From NCBI RefSeq assembly GCF_000768875.1, contig NZ_JRAO01000015.1, positions 163,828 through 227,827 on the forward strand: DNA of 64,000 bases, in the 5' to 3' direction. Below the pieces are notes generated by a model. It searched no databases and had not been told where the DNA came from. It worked only from the letters and a program-made list of their open reading frames with translations. The position numbers and the translations under genes were made by a program. Every line of letters starts with the position of its first letter. Within the stretch, counting starts at the first letter, position 1. This stretch comes from Porphyromonas sp. COT-239 OH1446. Its GTDB lineage: Bacteria; Bacteroidota; Bacteroidia; Bacteroidales; Porphyromonadaceae. Shown piece by piece: positions 18,643-26,835 of the stretch.

Positions 18643-19773
18643 CTACCAATAGAGATCGAGGACAAAGATTTCGCTGCGAGAGAGCACTCTATAAGGCCCT
18701 CCAGCTGCACCCAATCCACTATTAACAAACACCTTAGTTTCGCCATACTGAGCCCATCCGCTCACGATCCCGTACTTGAGCCACACAGCCAGGTGCATCG
18801 GCCAGATTTGCCCGCCATGCGTATGGCCGTAGAGAGCCAGGTCGATGGTCTCCCCCTCGAGCAAATCCAGCCCCTCGGGCGTGTGCTCGAGGAGGATCAC
18901 AGGCCTCGATGTCTCGACCGAGTCCATGAGCTGAGCTAGCGTGGCCCGAGTATCATTCACATAGTCATCACGCCCGACGAGGGCCAGCAGACTATCGGCC
19001 GGGTAGACTACTTCGTCTCTAACAAGGCGTGCCCCTACCCGACGCACCCAGTCGATCTTCTTCTCCACCCCTGCCCGATACTCATGGTTTCCGAGCGTGT
19101 AGTAAACTCCCATAGGGGCTCTGAGGCGGCCCATCGAGGCAATCATCTCCGACGTCTCGGCATAGGAAGCATGGTGATCGATATAGTCCCCGCCGATGAG
19201 AATGAGGTCGGCCTCTTGCTGCATCACCTGCTCGACCGCTCGATCAATGTAGCTCTGGGTAATCCCCTGTCCAATGTGTAGGTCTGTCAGGTGCACGATG
19301 CGCAGCCGCCTCTCAGGGCGGACACCTGGCTCGGTCAGACGATCCAGGACAATGTGCTCGTGCCTGAGGCGTGGGTAGCGCACGTTATAGTAGCCCACAC
19401 AAAGCATCAGTGGCACGATGCCCCCTGCTACAGCGAGCAGGAGCGAGAGGCCTCGCCGACGAACCGAGGGGCTGAGCCTTGACACCAGTCCGAGCCAACG
19501 CCTGTCGATCCAGAATAAGAGATCCCACAGCACGAGCCACATCATAGCATAGCCCATAGAGAAGAAGAGGGAGCTGCCCCCGACAGCATACAGATTGACC
19601 CATTCGTCTGTAACCACGAGCTGTAGCAGGAAGCCCAACAGATAGAGGACAAATTCGCCAATCATCGCCCGACGTAGCCACTTCACCCCTCGAGGCGAGA
19701 GTACAACGGGGGCTCTGAGGCCTAGATACAGATAGAGGATAATACGTCCAATGAGGGACTGCAGATATACCAT
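18643..19773 (-). CDS. Membrane-anchored metallophosphoesterase
   Basis: A 376-residue calcineurin-like phosphoesterase. The first ~140 residues carry about four hydrophobic segments. The catalytic part then shows the dimetal motifs HLTDLHIGQG, GGDYIDHH, LGNHEYRAG, and near the C-terminus LYGHTHGGQIWP. It resembles the YkuE/YaeI-like membrane-associated phosphoesterases, some of which act on lipid intermediates; the substrate is not known here. The start at ATG 19773 gives an immediate membrane segment. Confidence 0.88.
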   Translation of the reverse strand: MVYLQSLIGRIILYLYLGLRAPVVLSPRGVKWLRRAMIGEFVLYLLGFLLQLVVTDEWVNLYAVGGSSLFFSMGYAMMWLVLWDLLFWIDRRWLGLVSRLSPSVRRRGLSLLLAVAGGIVPLMLCVGYYNVRYPRLRHEHIVLDRLTEPGVRPERRLRIVHLTDLHIGQGITQSYIDRAVEQVMQQEADLILIGGDYIDHHASYAETSEMIASMGRLRAPMGVYYTLGNHEYRAGVEKKIDWVRRVGARLVRDEVVYPADSLLALVGRDDYVNDTRATLAQLMDSVETSRPVILLEHTPEGLDLLEGETIDLALYGHTHGGQIWPMHLAVWLKYGIVSGWAQYGETKVFVNSGLGAAGGPYRVLSRSEIFVLDLYW

Positions 19774-19810
19774 AATGGTTGAGTTTTGGTGAATAGTCTT
19801 TGGATTGGGC

Positions 19811-21193
19811 CTAGGGCCTCATCTCCTGGTGCATCATGCGACGCATTTGCCAGCCGATAAGCAGCATACCGAGTATCCCCGAGCAGGTATCGGAGATCGC
19901 AGCAGCATACCATACCCCATCAACCCCCAACCTAGGGGGCATAACCAGGAGCAGAGGGATGAAGAAGAAGGTCTGCCTTGAGATGCTCAGCACAAAAGAT
20001 CGCTGCACCACCCCGAGGCTCTGCAAGAACTGCGTTGCCGTAATCTGAAAGCCCACAAAGGCAAAGCCTACAAGGCATTTGCTTAGGGCATCCGAGGCCA
20101 CAAGCATGAGCGTCTCGCTCTGCGTGAAGGCCGAGACGATAAAGGGGGAGAGCAGTAGGGCCGATAGGGCGATCACAAGGCCCACTAGGGTATTGATCGA
20201 GGCACACATGAGAAAGGTCCTGCGTACCCGATCGTAGAGCCCCGCTCCATAGTTGTACCCGACGATGGGTTGCATCCCCTGCGAGATCCCCAGCATGAGC
20301 ATGACCCCAACCATCGCATAGCTGCTGATGATACCATACGCCCCAATGGCCAGATCCGCCTCGTGGCTGCTGGGGCTGTAGATAGCGAAACTTCTATTGA
20401 AGAGCACGCTTACGAGACTGCCCAAAAGCTGCACAGCAAAGGGTGAGAGCCCGATCGAAGCAATCGCCCACATCGGTGCCCAAGACAGACCGATATACCT
20501 ACGGCGGAAGCGGATAACACTATCCTTGAGGAAGAAGTGCCTCAAGACGAACGCCGCCGAGACGGCCATCGCGATCACTGTTGCCCAAGCTGCCCCTGTG
20601 ATGCCCCAGCCGAAACCATAGATGAAGAGCGCATCAAGTAGCGTATTGAGCACCGCCCCGATGAGCATGGTGTACATGGCCTTCGTCGGGTAGCCCGAGG
20701 CCCTCATGACAGCATTGTAGCTGAAGCAGAGAGTCATGAGGATATTGCCAGGGACGATGATCCGAAGATAATCTACCGCATATGGGATCGTCCGCTCACT
20801 ACCGCCAAAGGCCTCGAGCAGCTCTCGCATCCAGATCATCGAGGGAATGATGGTCATCAGCTGGGTGATGAAGGTCAAAACGATCGCCTGACCGAGGATG
20901 CGCTCTGCCCCCTCTCGATCTTGCCGACCGAGTAAGATGGAGACCCGAGCTGAAGCCCCAGCCCCGATCAGCATCCCGAAGGCTTGCAGGAAGATCGTAA
21001 TTGGGAAGGTCAAGGCTAGCCCTGCGATGGCATGCTCGCCCACGCCTTGACCGATGAAGATCCGATCGACTACATTGTACAGAGCCGTAACCATCGTCCC
21101 CACTGTTGCAGGGATGGCATAGTGCATGAGCAGCCGCCTCAGGGGCTGCTCGGAGAGGCGTCGTGTGCGCTCCTGATGATCCATCATAGTCAT
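19811..21193 (-). CDS. MATE-family efflux transporter
   Basis: A 460-residue, 12-segment membrane protein of the multidrug and toxin extrusion family, which exports cationic compounds using a Na+ or H+ gradient. Family cues are IPATVGTMVTALYNVVDRIF in the first helix, GMLIGAGASARVSILLG, and the paired GISQGMQPIVGYNYGA in the second half. Length is normal. It precedes the phosphoesterase by 37 bases on the same strand and may share its transcript. Confidence 0.92.
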   Translation of the reverse strand: MTMMDHQERTRRLSEQPLRRLLMHYAIPATVGTMVTALYNVVDRIFIGQGVGEHAIAGLALTFPITIFLQAFGMLIGAGASARVSILLGRQDREGAERILGQAIVLTFITQLMTIIPSMIWMRELLEAFGGSERTIPYAVDYLRIIVPGNILMTLCFSYNAVMRASGYPTKAMYTMLIGAVLNTLLDALFIYGFGWGITGAAWATVIAMAVSAAFVLRHFFLKDSVIRFRRRYIGLSWAPMWAIASIGLSPFAVQLLGSLVSVLFNRSFAIYSPSSHEADLAIGAYGIISSYAMVGVMLMLGISQGMQPIVGYNYGAGLYDRVRRTFLMCASINTLVGLVIALSALLLSPFIVSAFTQSETLMLVASDALSKCLVGFAFVGFQITATQFLQSLGVVQRSFVLSISRQTFFFIPLLLVMPPRLGVDGVWYAAAISDTCSGILGMLLIGWQMRRMMHQEMRP

Positions 21194-21213
21194 ATCGTAA
21201 CGTATAGGGGAGG

Positions 21214-21296
21214 CAGGGCCTCGCAGAGACCCTAATAGGATCGCAAGTGAGGTCCTATCTGAGCCTCGAGTGAGATCCTATCGAAGCCTCAAGGGC
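21214..21296. repeat. 23-bp degenerate tandem repeat array 2
   Basis: Three or more 23-base units follow the MATE start: CAGGGCCTCGCAGAGA..., AGGATCGCAAGTGAGG... and TGAGCCTCGAGTGAGA.... The second unit shares its first 16 bases with a unit of array 1. The rest of the gap to 21486 holds a terminator and no gene. Confidence 0.75.
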
Positions 21297-21387
21297 AAGC
21301 CCTCCGAGAGCTCGATCGAGCAGAAGAGCTTCGCTCACCGACGAAGCTACCGAGATCGAAACGCCGAGGGTGAGGGGGAATACGAAA

Positions 21388-21427
21388 CAAGGGCGTTGCA
21401 GCTAGGTTCAAGCTCGCAACACCCTTG
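21388..21427 (-). terminator. Terminator of the rpmB-rpmG operon
   Basis: On the minus strand CAAGGGTGTTGC pairs with GCAACGCCCTTG (one G-U), with an inner AGCT/AGCT pair, followed by TTTCGTATT. Confidence 0.7.
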
Positions 21428-21485
21428 ATGAGTAGCCTAGCCCTGAGGGCAAGGGGTGATTAGTCCGTCCTTTGAGAGTAATCGA

Positions 21486-21635
21486 CTATGCGAAAAACTC
21501 CTGAACGGCTTCGTTGGGTACCATCTCTTCCATGAAGGTATAGGCACCAGTCTTGGGAGACTTAACCATTTTGATCACCTTCGAGTAGGTACGACCATCT
21601 GACTTCTTAAATGATGCAACCGCTTTCTTTGCCAT
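21486..21635 (-). CDS. DUF4295-like small basic protein
   Basis: A 49-residue protein, MAKKAVASFKKSDGRTYSKV at the start and VPNEAVQEFFA at the end, beginning at ATG 21635. A short Lys-rich protein of this kind follows rpmB and rpmG in Bacteroidota and is annotated there as DUF4295; a role in the ribosome is suspected from context only. It lies 16 bases after rpmG. Confidence 0.85.
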   Translation of the reverse strand: MAKKAVASFKKSDGRTYSKVIKMVKSPKTGAYTFMEEMVPNEAVQEFFA

Positions 21636-21651
21636 TGTTCTAGTCTCCTAA

Positions 21652-21840
21652 TTATTTGATTTCCTTGTGAAGGGTCATACGCTTGAGGATGGGGTTATAC
21701 TTCTTCAGCTCCATGCGCTCAGTCGTATTCTTACGGTTCTTTGTAGTGATATAGCGAGAGGTACCAGGCATACCGCTATCCTTGTGCTCCGTGCACTCGA
21801 GGATCACCTGTACTCTATTGCCTTTTGCTTTCTTTGCCAT
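21652..21840 (-). CDS. rpmG: 50S ribosomal protein L33
   Basis: A 62-residue L33 opening [20 protein letters not shown] and ending [16 protein letters not shown], with the conserved [16 protein letters not shown] segment. Only one Cys is visible, so this is the zinc-free type. Order rpmB-rpmG is standard. Confidence 0.97.
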   Translation of the reverse strand: MAKKAKGNRVQVILECTEHKDSGMPGTSRYITTKNRKNTTERMELKKYNPILKRMTLHKEIK

Positions 21841-21861
21841 TGTCGTGAACTCCTTATGAGG

Positions 21862-22101
21862 TTATGCGTTTAGATAGCCCTTCTCTGCAGAACGCTTGAT
21901 CGCTGCATCGATACCAATCTTGTTAATGAGGCGCAGACCTGCTGCCGATACCTTAAGGATCACCCAGCAGTCGTTCTCTGGCCAGTAGAACTTCTTAGTA
22001 AAGAGGTTTACGTCGAACGTACGCTTCGTGCGTCTCTTAGAGTGCGAAACGTTGTTGCCGACCATAGCCTTCTTACCTGTAATCTGACAAATCTTAGACA
22101 T
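21862..22101 (-). CDS. rpmB: 50S ribosomal protein L28
   Basis: A 79-residue L28 opening [20 protein letters not shown], with [20 protein letters not shown]. First gene of the L28-L33-DUF4295 operon. A partial -7 element (TTACTTTG, 22211-22218) lies about 110 bases upstream. Confidence 0.97.
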   Translation of the reverse strand: MSKICQITGKKAMVGNNVSHSKRRTKRTFDVNLFTKKFYWPENDCWVILKVSAAGLRLINKIGIDAAIKRSAEKGYLNA

Positions 22102-22254
22102 TTCCTATATTATGTTAGTGTTATATTTTCGGTTCTGTAGCGTACTACATATACGAATCGGGGGACTGGCTACTCGCTAAGCATCATCGGAGTGAGGCGC
22201 AATCGACGTGCAAAGTAAGTGATTATTCCCGACATACACAAGTTGGTGAGCATT

Positions 22255-24930
22255 TCAAGGTCGATGTATTTGATTCATCGTATGCATCTTGATTCGAAGC
22301 TTTGTACCCGAGCGAAGGTCTGGATGGATGACCTCAATCTGACGTCTTTGTCCCCTAAGCATATCGAAACAGTTGTCCGAGAGGCGAACTGCACACAGCT
22401 CTGGCACTTCGATCACAAGATCCTTGACGAAGCTATCCGCCCGGAGCTCGATGATGGCCCTCCCTGCCTCTTGGCGCACGATGCGGTGCTGAATCTTAGC
22501 CTCAGGAAGCTCTAGAGCCTTCGTAGGCACTGCATACCATAAGAGCTCCGAAGTACCCGAGCTCGTCTTGAGCTCAAGATGTAGCACTCGAGAATTCAGA
22601 CTCTCAGAAAGGCCTAGAGAGGCAAGACTATAACGGCCGAGCAACTGTGAGCTATTGGGCCGAAGAGACTCCCTCGAAAGGATGCGCTCTGTCAGGAGTT
22701 CACCCGAGAGTGCATAGACCCTTGAGCGCAGCCTCACCCCCGAACGGCCGTCGAGATCATCGAGTAGGCCATAGATCTCTAGTGTGTCTCCCCCTACGAG
22801 GCGCACACCGAGGGCCATCGGGGCATAAGCCCGTGCAGCAGTGTAGTGCATCGCTTTGTACTCGTGGTAGTAATCTATACTGCTCCACGAGACGGCAGGC
22901 CAGGCATCGTTGAGCTGCCAATAGAGCGAGCCCATACAGATGGGGCGATGGCTACGCAGAGTCCGCATGACCCGCTCCATTCCTCTAGCCTGGAGTACCT
23001 GAGATACATAAACAAAGTCTTCGAAATCTTTAGGAACAATGTAGTCCCGATCCATATACTCACGAATAAGGCCATTGCCCGTAGAAGCCTTCTGATGAAC
23101 CCGCATTACAGGGGTCTCGAGGCCATAGTCCTCGGGCTCGGCAAAGCGAGCAATGCTCGGCATCGAGGGGAAGGACTGGAAGCCGAACTCACTGACCATA
23201 CGCATCGGACGGTGGTCAAAGACCTCGAAGGGTTGCTTACCATACCACAACCCCCAGTAGTGGATGTCTCCGTGGGCAAAGCTCTCGGGACGACCCCAAT
23301 TCGCCTGCATTGGAGAACCATGGATGTAGGCCTGCTCTGGTGCATGGGCTTGCACAACCCTAGGCAGGAGATCACCGAAGAGGGGGGCATAGCCCTCGAC
23401 CATACGCTGGTAGTGCTCGGGGGCGAACTTACGCTGCCAGCCCCAGTACTTGAGGGCTTCCTCGACCTCATTGTTGCCACACCATAGGGCGATCGAGGGG
23501 TGATGCCTCAGTCGTTTGACCTGATGTACGGCCTCTGTACGGACATTGTCGAGGAAGTCTCGATCGCTCGGATAAGCCGTGCAGGCAAACATAAAGTCCT
23601 GCCAAATCAAGATTCCCGCCCGATCTGCGGCATCATAGAAGGCGTCATCCTCGTACACTCCACCGCCCCACACACGGATCATATTCATCTCGGCGAAGGC
23701 AACATCCTGCATCAATCGGTCGAAGTCCTCTGCTCTGCGTCGGGTAAGGAGCAGCTCGCCAGGGATATAGTTCGCCCCCTTGATGAAGAGAGGGTACTGA
23801 TTAACCTCGAAGGAGAAACTCGTGCCGAGGCTGTCCGCTTCATTCACTAGACGAAGCTCTCGCAGCCCAACCGAGCGACTCAGACGATGGAGCTCGTACC
23901 CCTGGGCATCCTCGAGGCGCAGCTCGAGACGATAGAGATAGGGCTCGCCCCAAGGGCGAGGCCACCACAGCCGTGGCCGATCAACCTCGAGACTAATACG
24001 ATGATTTTCCTGAGAGTCAAGCTCTTGAGTAGCCTCTTCCACAACCTTTCCTCGAGCGTCATAAAGTTGAGCTACGAGCCGATGCCCCCCTCGGGCCTCC
24101 CACAGCTCGACCTCGGGGCTGAGGCTGAGGTGAGCCCGCTGAGCCTTCCCTCTCTCATGCCAAGAGATCTCGGTCTCGATCCGACAGTCGTCGATACGAC
24201 CCGAACGATAGGAGGAGAGGCGTACGGGCTGCCACGGGCCGATCGTAACGAGGCGCATCCCCCAGTCCCAACCGTAGTGATAGGGAGCTTTGCGGGTGAA
24301 GGGGCTGTAATGAATGGGGGCATGGTCGTTGTCGGCTGGGTAATTGAAGCCGTTGGAGAGGTACTGAGCATGTGCAGCCCTAAGGGGAGAGGTGAAGTGG
24401 ATCACCAGGTGATGCTCCCTCGTCTTGGCCAGGAGGTCTGTGATATCGATGCGCTGAGGGACGAACATATTGCGGCTACGGCCAATCAGCTGCCCATCGA
24501 GGTAAATATCGGCATAGGTGTCGAGCCCCTCGAGCTCGAGCCGATGCCTGAGCTCAGGGTCTACGCCCTCGGTCTCTAGGGTGAAGCTAGTACGATAGAC
24601 CCAGTCTCGCTCGCCTGGCCACTGTACCCGAGCCTCGTTGTCTCGATACCAGGGCTGGGGTAGGCGACCCTCGTCGATGAGGGATTGCTGCACGAGCGAG
24701 GGGACGGAGGTAGCGTACCAAAGGCTGTCCTCAAGGGCCTTGTACTGCCAGCTCTGCAGCAGGGCACTCTTACCAGCCTCGGGACGGATGGGGGTGGGGC
24801 TTAGGGCCAGGGTTGTGCCCTGCACTGGGGCTTGGGGGATATGGGGTCTTGTGGGCATAGCCTGTAGGGATGTCCAGCCCCCCATGCAGAGCACGAGGGC
24901 TAGGGCGGTTCTAAGTCCTTTGTTCATCAT
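22255..24930 (-). CDS. Secreted beta-mannosidase (glycoside hydrolase family 2)
   Basis: An 891-residue GH2 enzyme that removes terminal beta-mannose, for example from N-glycan cores or mannan oligomers. A signal peptide (MMNKGLRTALALVLCMGGWTSLQA) places it in the periplasm or beyond. The N-terminal sugar-binding and Ig-like domains precede a TIM barrel with the acid/base Glu488 in WCGNNE and nucleophile Glu581 in MVSEFGFQSF. GSLYWQLNDAWPAVSW is typical of beta-mannosidases rather than beta-galactosidases. It stands alone, with no SusCD pair nearby. Confidence 0.92.
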   Translation of the reverse strand: MMNKGLRTALALVLCMGGWTSLQAMPTRPHIPQAPVQGTTLALSPTPIRPEAGKSALLQSWQYKALEDSLWYATSVPSLVQQSLIDEGRLPQPWYRDNEARVQWPGERDWVYRTSFTLETEGVDPELRHRLELEGLDTYADIYLDGQLIGRSRNMFVPQRIDITDLLAKTREHHLVIHFTSPLRAAHAQYLSNGFNYPADNDHAPIHYSPFTRKAPYHYGWDWGMRLVTIGPWQPVRLSSYRSGRIDDCRIETEISWHERGKAQRAHLSLSPEVELWEARGGHRLVAQLYDARGKVVEEATQELDSQENHRISLEVDRPRLWWPRPWGEPYLYRLELRLEDAQGYELHRLSRSVGLRELRLVNEADSLGTSFSFEVNQYPLFIKGANYIPGELLLTRRRAEDFDRLMQDVAFAEMNMIRVWGGGVYEDDAFYDAADRAGILIWQDFMFACTAYPSDRDFLDNVRTEAVHQVKRLRHHPSIALWCGNNEVEEALKYWGWQRKFAPEHYQRMVEGYAPLFGDLLPRVVQAHAPEQAYIHGSPMQANWGRPESFAHGDIHYWGLWYGKQPFEVFDHRPMRMVSEFGFQSFPSMPSIARFAEPEDYGLETPVMRVHQKASTGNGLIREYMDRDYIVPKDFEDFVYVSQVLQARGMERVMRTLRSHRPICMGSLYWQLNDAWPAVSWSSIDYYHEYKAMHYTAARAYAPMALGVRLVGGDTLEIYGLLDDLDGRSGVRLRSRVYALSGELLTERILSRESLRPNSSQLLGRYSLASLGLSESLNSRVLHLELKTSSGTSELLWYAVPTKALELPEAKIQHRIVRQEAGRAIIELRADSFVKDLVIEVPELCAVRLSDNCFDMLRGQRRQIEVIHPDLRSGTKLRIKMHTMNQIHRP

Positions 24931-24958
24931 CTTGGGGTCTCTTTTGTGATGTATGGCT

Positions 24959-24966
24959 CAAAGATA
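24959..24966 (-). promoter_or_regulatory. -7 element TATCTTTG for the beta-mannosidase gene
   Basis: An exact TAnnTTTG match about 29 bases before the ATG at 24930. A convincing -33 element is not seen: a hairpin occupies that space. Confidence 0.5.
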
Positions 24967-24974
24967 GGCAAAAG

Positions 24975-25014
24975 GGGCGATAGGGGCGAGGCCAATGGCT
25001 CGCCCCTATCGCCC
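24975..25014 (-). terminator. Terminator of fhs (16-bp perfect stem)
   Basis: GGGCGATAGGGGCGAG (24975-24990) pairs fully with 24999-25014 around loop GCCAATGG. It lies just downstream of the fhs stop and overlaps the region upstream of the mannosidase promoter. Confidence 0.7.
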
Positions 25015-25040
25015 TTCTAGCCCCACGGGAGAGGGGAGGG

Positions 25041-26708
25041 CTAGCTCAGCCCCTCGATGAAGCCATCGACCAGGTCAATTCGCTCTGCTTGGGGAGACTT
25101 GGGAAGCCCTGGCATACGCATGATAGAGCCCATCACCAGGACGATCATCTCCGCCCCACAGTTGATCACAATATCTGCGACCTCGAGGTCGAAGTCCTTG
25201 ACGCTGCCGTAGGCCTTGGCATCTGAGGAGAAGGAATACTGCGTCTTGGCGATGCAGATCGGGAAGTCGCCCCAGCCATGCTCGGCAATGCGGCGCAGCT
25301 GCCTCTGAGCCTTGGCACTAAAGCTCACCTGGCGAGCTCCGTAGATCTTGCGGGCGACGGCCTCGGCCTTGTCCTGAATGCTCGCCTCGAGCGGATAGGT
25401 GAACCGTAGGGGCTGCGACGGACGACGCTCGATAGTCTCGACCACGAGGCGGGCTAGGGCCTCAGCCCCTGCGCCCCCCTCGGCAAAGGCTGTATTGACA
25501 GCAAAGCCCACGCCCCGAGCAGCACAGTGCGAGCGCACGAGCTCGATCTCCTCCTCGGTATCGGTGGCGAAGCGGTTGAAGGCCACGACAGCACTCTGCC
25601 CGAAGTGGGCAATGTTGTCGAGGTGTCGATCCAGGTTAGCCAGTCCTCGAGAGACTCCCTCGAGGTTGGGGGCTTTGAGCTCTGTCTCGGGCACGCCGCC
25701 GTGCATCTTGAGCCCGCCGAGCGTCGCCACCACGACGGTAAGGGCGGGCGAGAAGCCTGCGGCACGGCACTTGATGTTGTAGAACTTCTCTGCCCCGAGG
25801 TCAGCCCCGAAGCCCGCCTCGGTAACGGCATAGTCGCCATAGGTGAGGGCCATGCGTGTGGCCAGGATCGAGTTGCAGCCGTGGGCGATATTGGCGAAGG
25901 GGCCTCCGTGGATGAAGGCGGGGGTATGCTCGGTCGTCTGAACGAGGTTGGGGCTGATCGCCTCCTGTAGGAGGACGGCAATAGCCCCTGCCACGCCCAG
26001 GTCTCGCACGTAGAAGGGTGCACCCGAGTGCGTGTAACCCAGGAGGATATTCTCCAGGCGACGGCGCAGATCCTCACGATCTCGGGAGAGGCAGAGGATG
26101 GCCATGATCTCGGAGGCAGGGGTGATGTCGAAGCCACTCTCGGCAGGCAGCCCATTGGCCGAGCCTCCGAGGCCTGTTACGATGCTGCGCAGCGAGCGAT
26201 CATTAACGTCCAGCACACGCTTCCAGAGCACCTCGGAGAGTCCCTTCGAGGCATCGGCCCTATGCTGGTAGATATAGTTGTCCAGGAGAGCGGTGATCAT
26301 GTTGTGCGCCGAGGTGATAGCGTGGAAGTCGCCCGTGAAGTGCAGGTTGATGCGCTCCATGGGCAGCACCTGGGCATAGCCTCCGCCAGCCGCCCCACCC
26401 TTCATGCCGAAGCAAGGGCCGAGGGAGGGCTCGCGCAGGGCCACGACAGCCCTCTTGCCTATTCGATTGAGCCCGAGGGCTAGGCCGATCGAGACGGTGG
26501 TCTTGCCGAGGCCTGACTTCGTCGGCGTGATAGCGGTAACGAGGATGAGCTTGCCTTGGGGCTCTCGACCCTCTAGGGCAGAGAGCGATACCTTGGCGAT
26601 GTGGTGCCCGTAGGGCTCGAGCTGCTCGTGGCTGAGGCCTAGACGCTCAGCGACCTGGGTGATCGGCTGGAGGACGACCTCACGTGCGATCTCAATATCT
26701 GTCTTCAT
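25041..26708 (-). CDS. fhs: Formate-tetrahydrofolate ligase
   Basis: A 555-residue enzyme joining formate to tetrahydrofolate with ATP, feeding one-carbon units to purine synthesis. The ATP site [16 protein letters not shown] is at about 61-76, followed by [20 protein letters not shown] and, later, the FTS segment [13 protein letters not shown]. Length matches the family. I start at ATG 26708 ([11 protein letters not shown]): the 51 bases upstream encode an unrelated segment and contain the -7 element at 26749-26756. Confidence 0.96.
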   Translation of the reverse strand: MKTDIEIAREVVLQPITQVAERLGLSHEQLEPYGHHIAKVSLSALEGREPQGKLILVTAITPTKSGLGKTTVSIGLALGLNRIGKRAVVALREPSLGPCFGMKGGAAGGGYAQVLPMERINLHFTGDFHAITSAHNMITALLDNYIYQHRADASKGLSEVLWKRVLDVNDRSLRSIVTGLGGSANGLPAESGFDITPASEIMAILCLSRDREDLRRRLENILLGYTHSGAPFYVRDLGVAGAIAVLLQEAISPNLVQTTEHTPAFIHGGPFANIAHGCNSILATRMALTYGDYAVTEAGFGADLGAEKFYNIKCRAAGFSPALTVVVATLGGLKMHGGVPETELKAPNLEGVSRGLANLDRHLDNIAHFGQSAVVAFNRFATDTEEEIELVRSHCAARGVGFAVNTAFAEGGAGAEALARLVVETIERRPSQPLRFTYPLEASIQDKAEAVARKIYGARQVSFSAKAQRQLRRIAEHGWGDFPICIAKTQYSFSSDAKAYGSVKDFDLEVADIVINCGAEMIVLVMGSIMRMPGLPKSPQAERIDLVDGFIEGLS

Positions 26709-26748
26709 TGCTGTAATGTATAAGGGGTTTGTAAACCTAACCGAAAGA

Positions 26749-26756
26749 CAAATATA
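26749..26756 (-). promoter_or_regulatory. -7 element TATATTTG for fhs
   Basis: An exact TAnnTTTG match about 40 bases before the fhs ATG; no clear -33 element. Confidence 0.45.
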
Positions 26757-26835
26757 CACAATTAGCCACTCGATCGACGCCTCTCGGGGGACAAAAACTC
26801 ATCCTCTAGGCAAGAGAGACCCGGCAAAGGTCTCG

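Noticed and set aside
22846..24579. Open frames on the plus strand opposite the beta-mannosidase gene
   Set aside because: They are shadows of a complete GH2 gene with recognisable active-site motifs.
26816..26834. GAGACC/GGTCTC hairpin after the 26836-29241 receptor as a terminator
   Set aside because: Only about six base pairs with a 7-base loop and no T-run; too weak to list as a feature.
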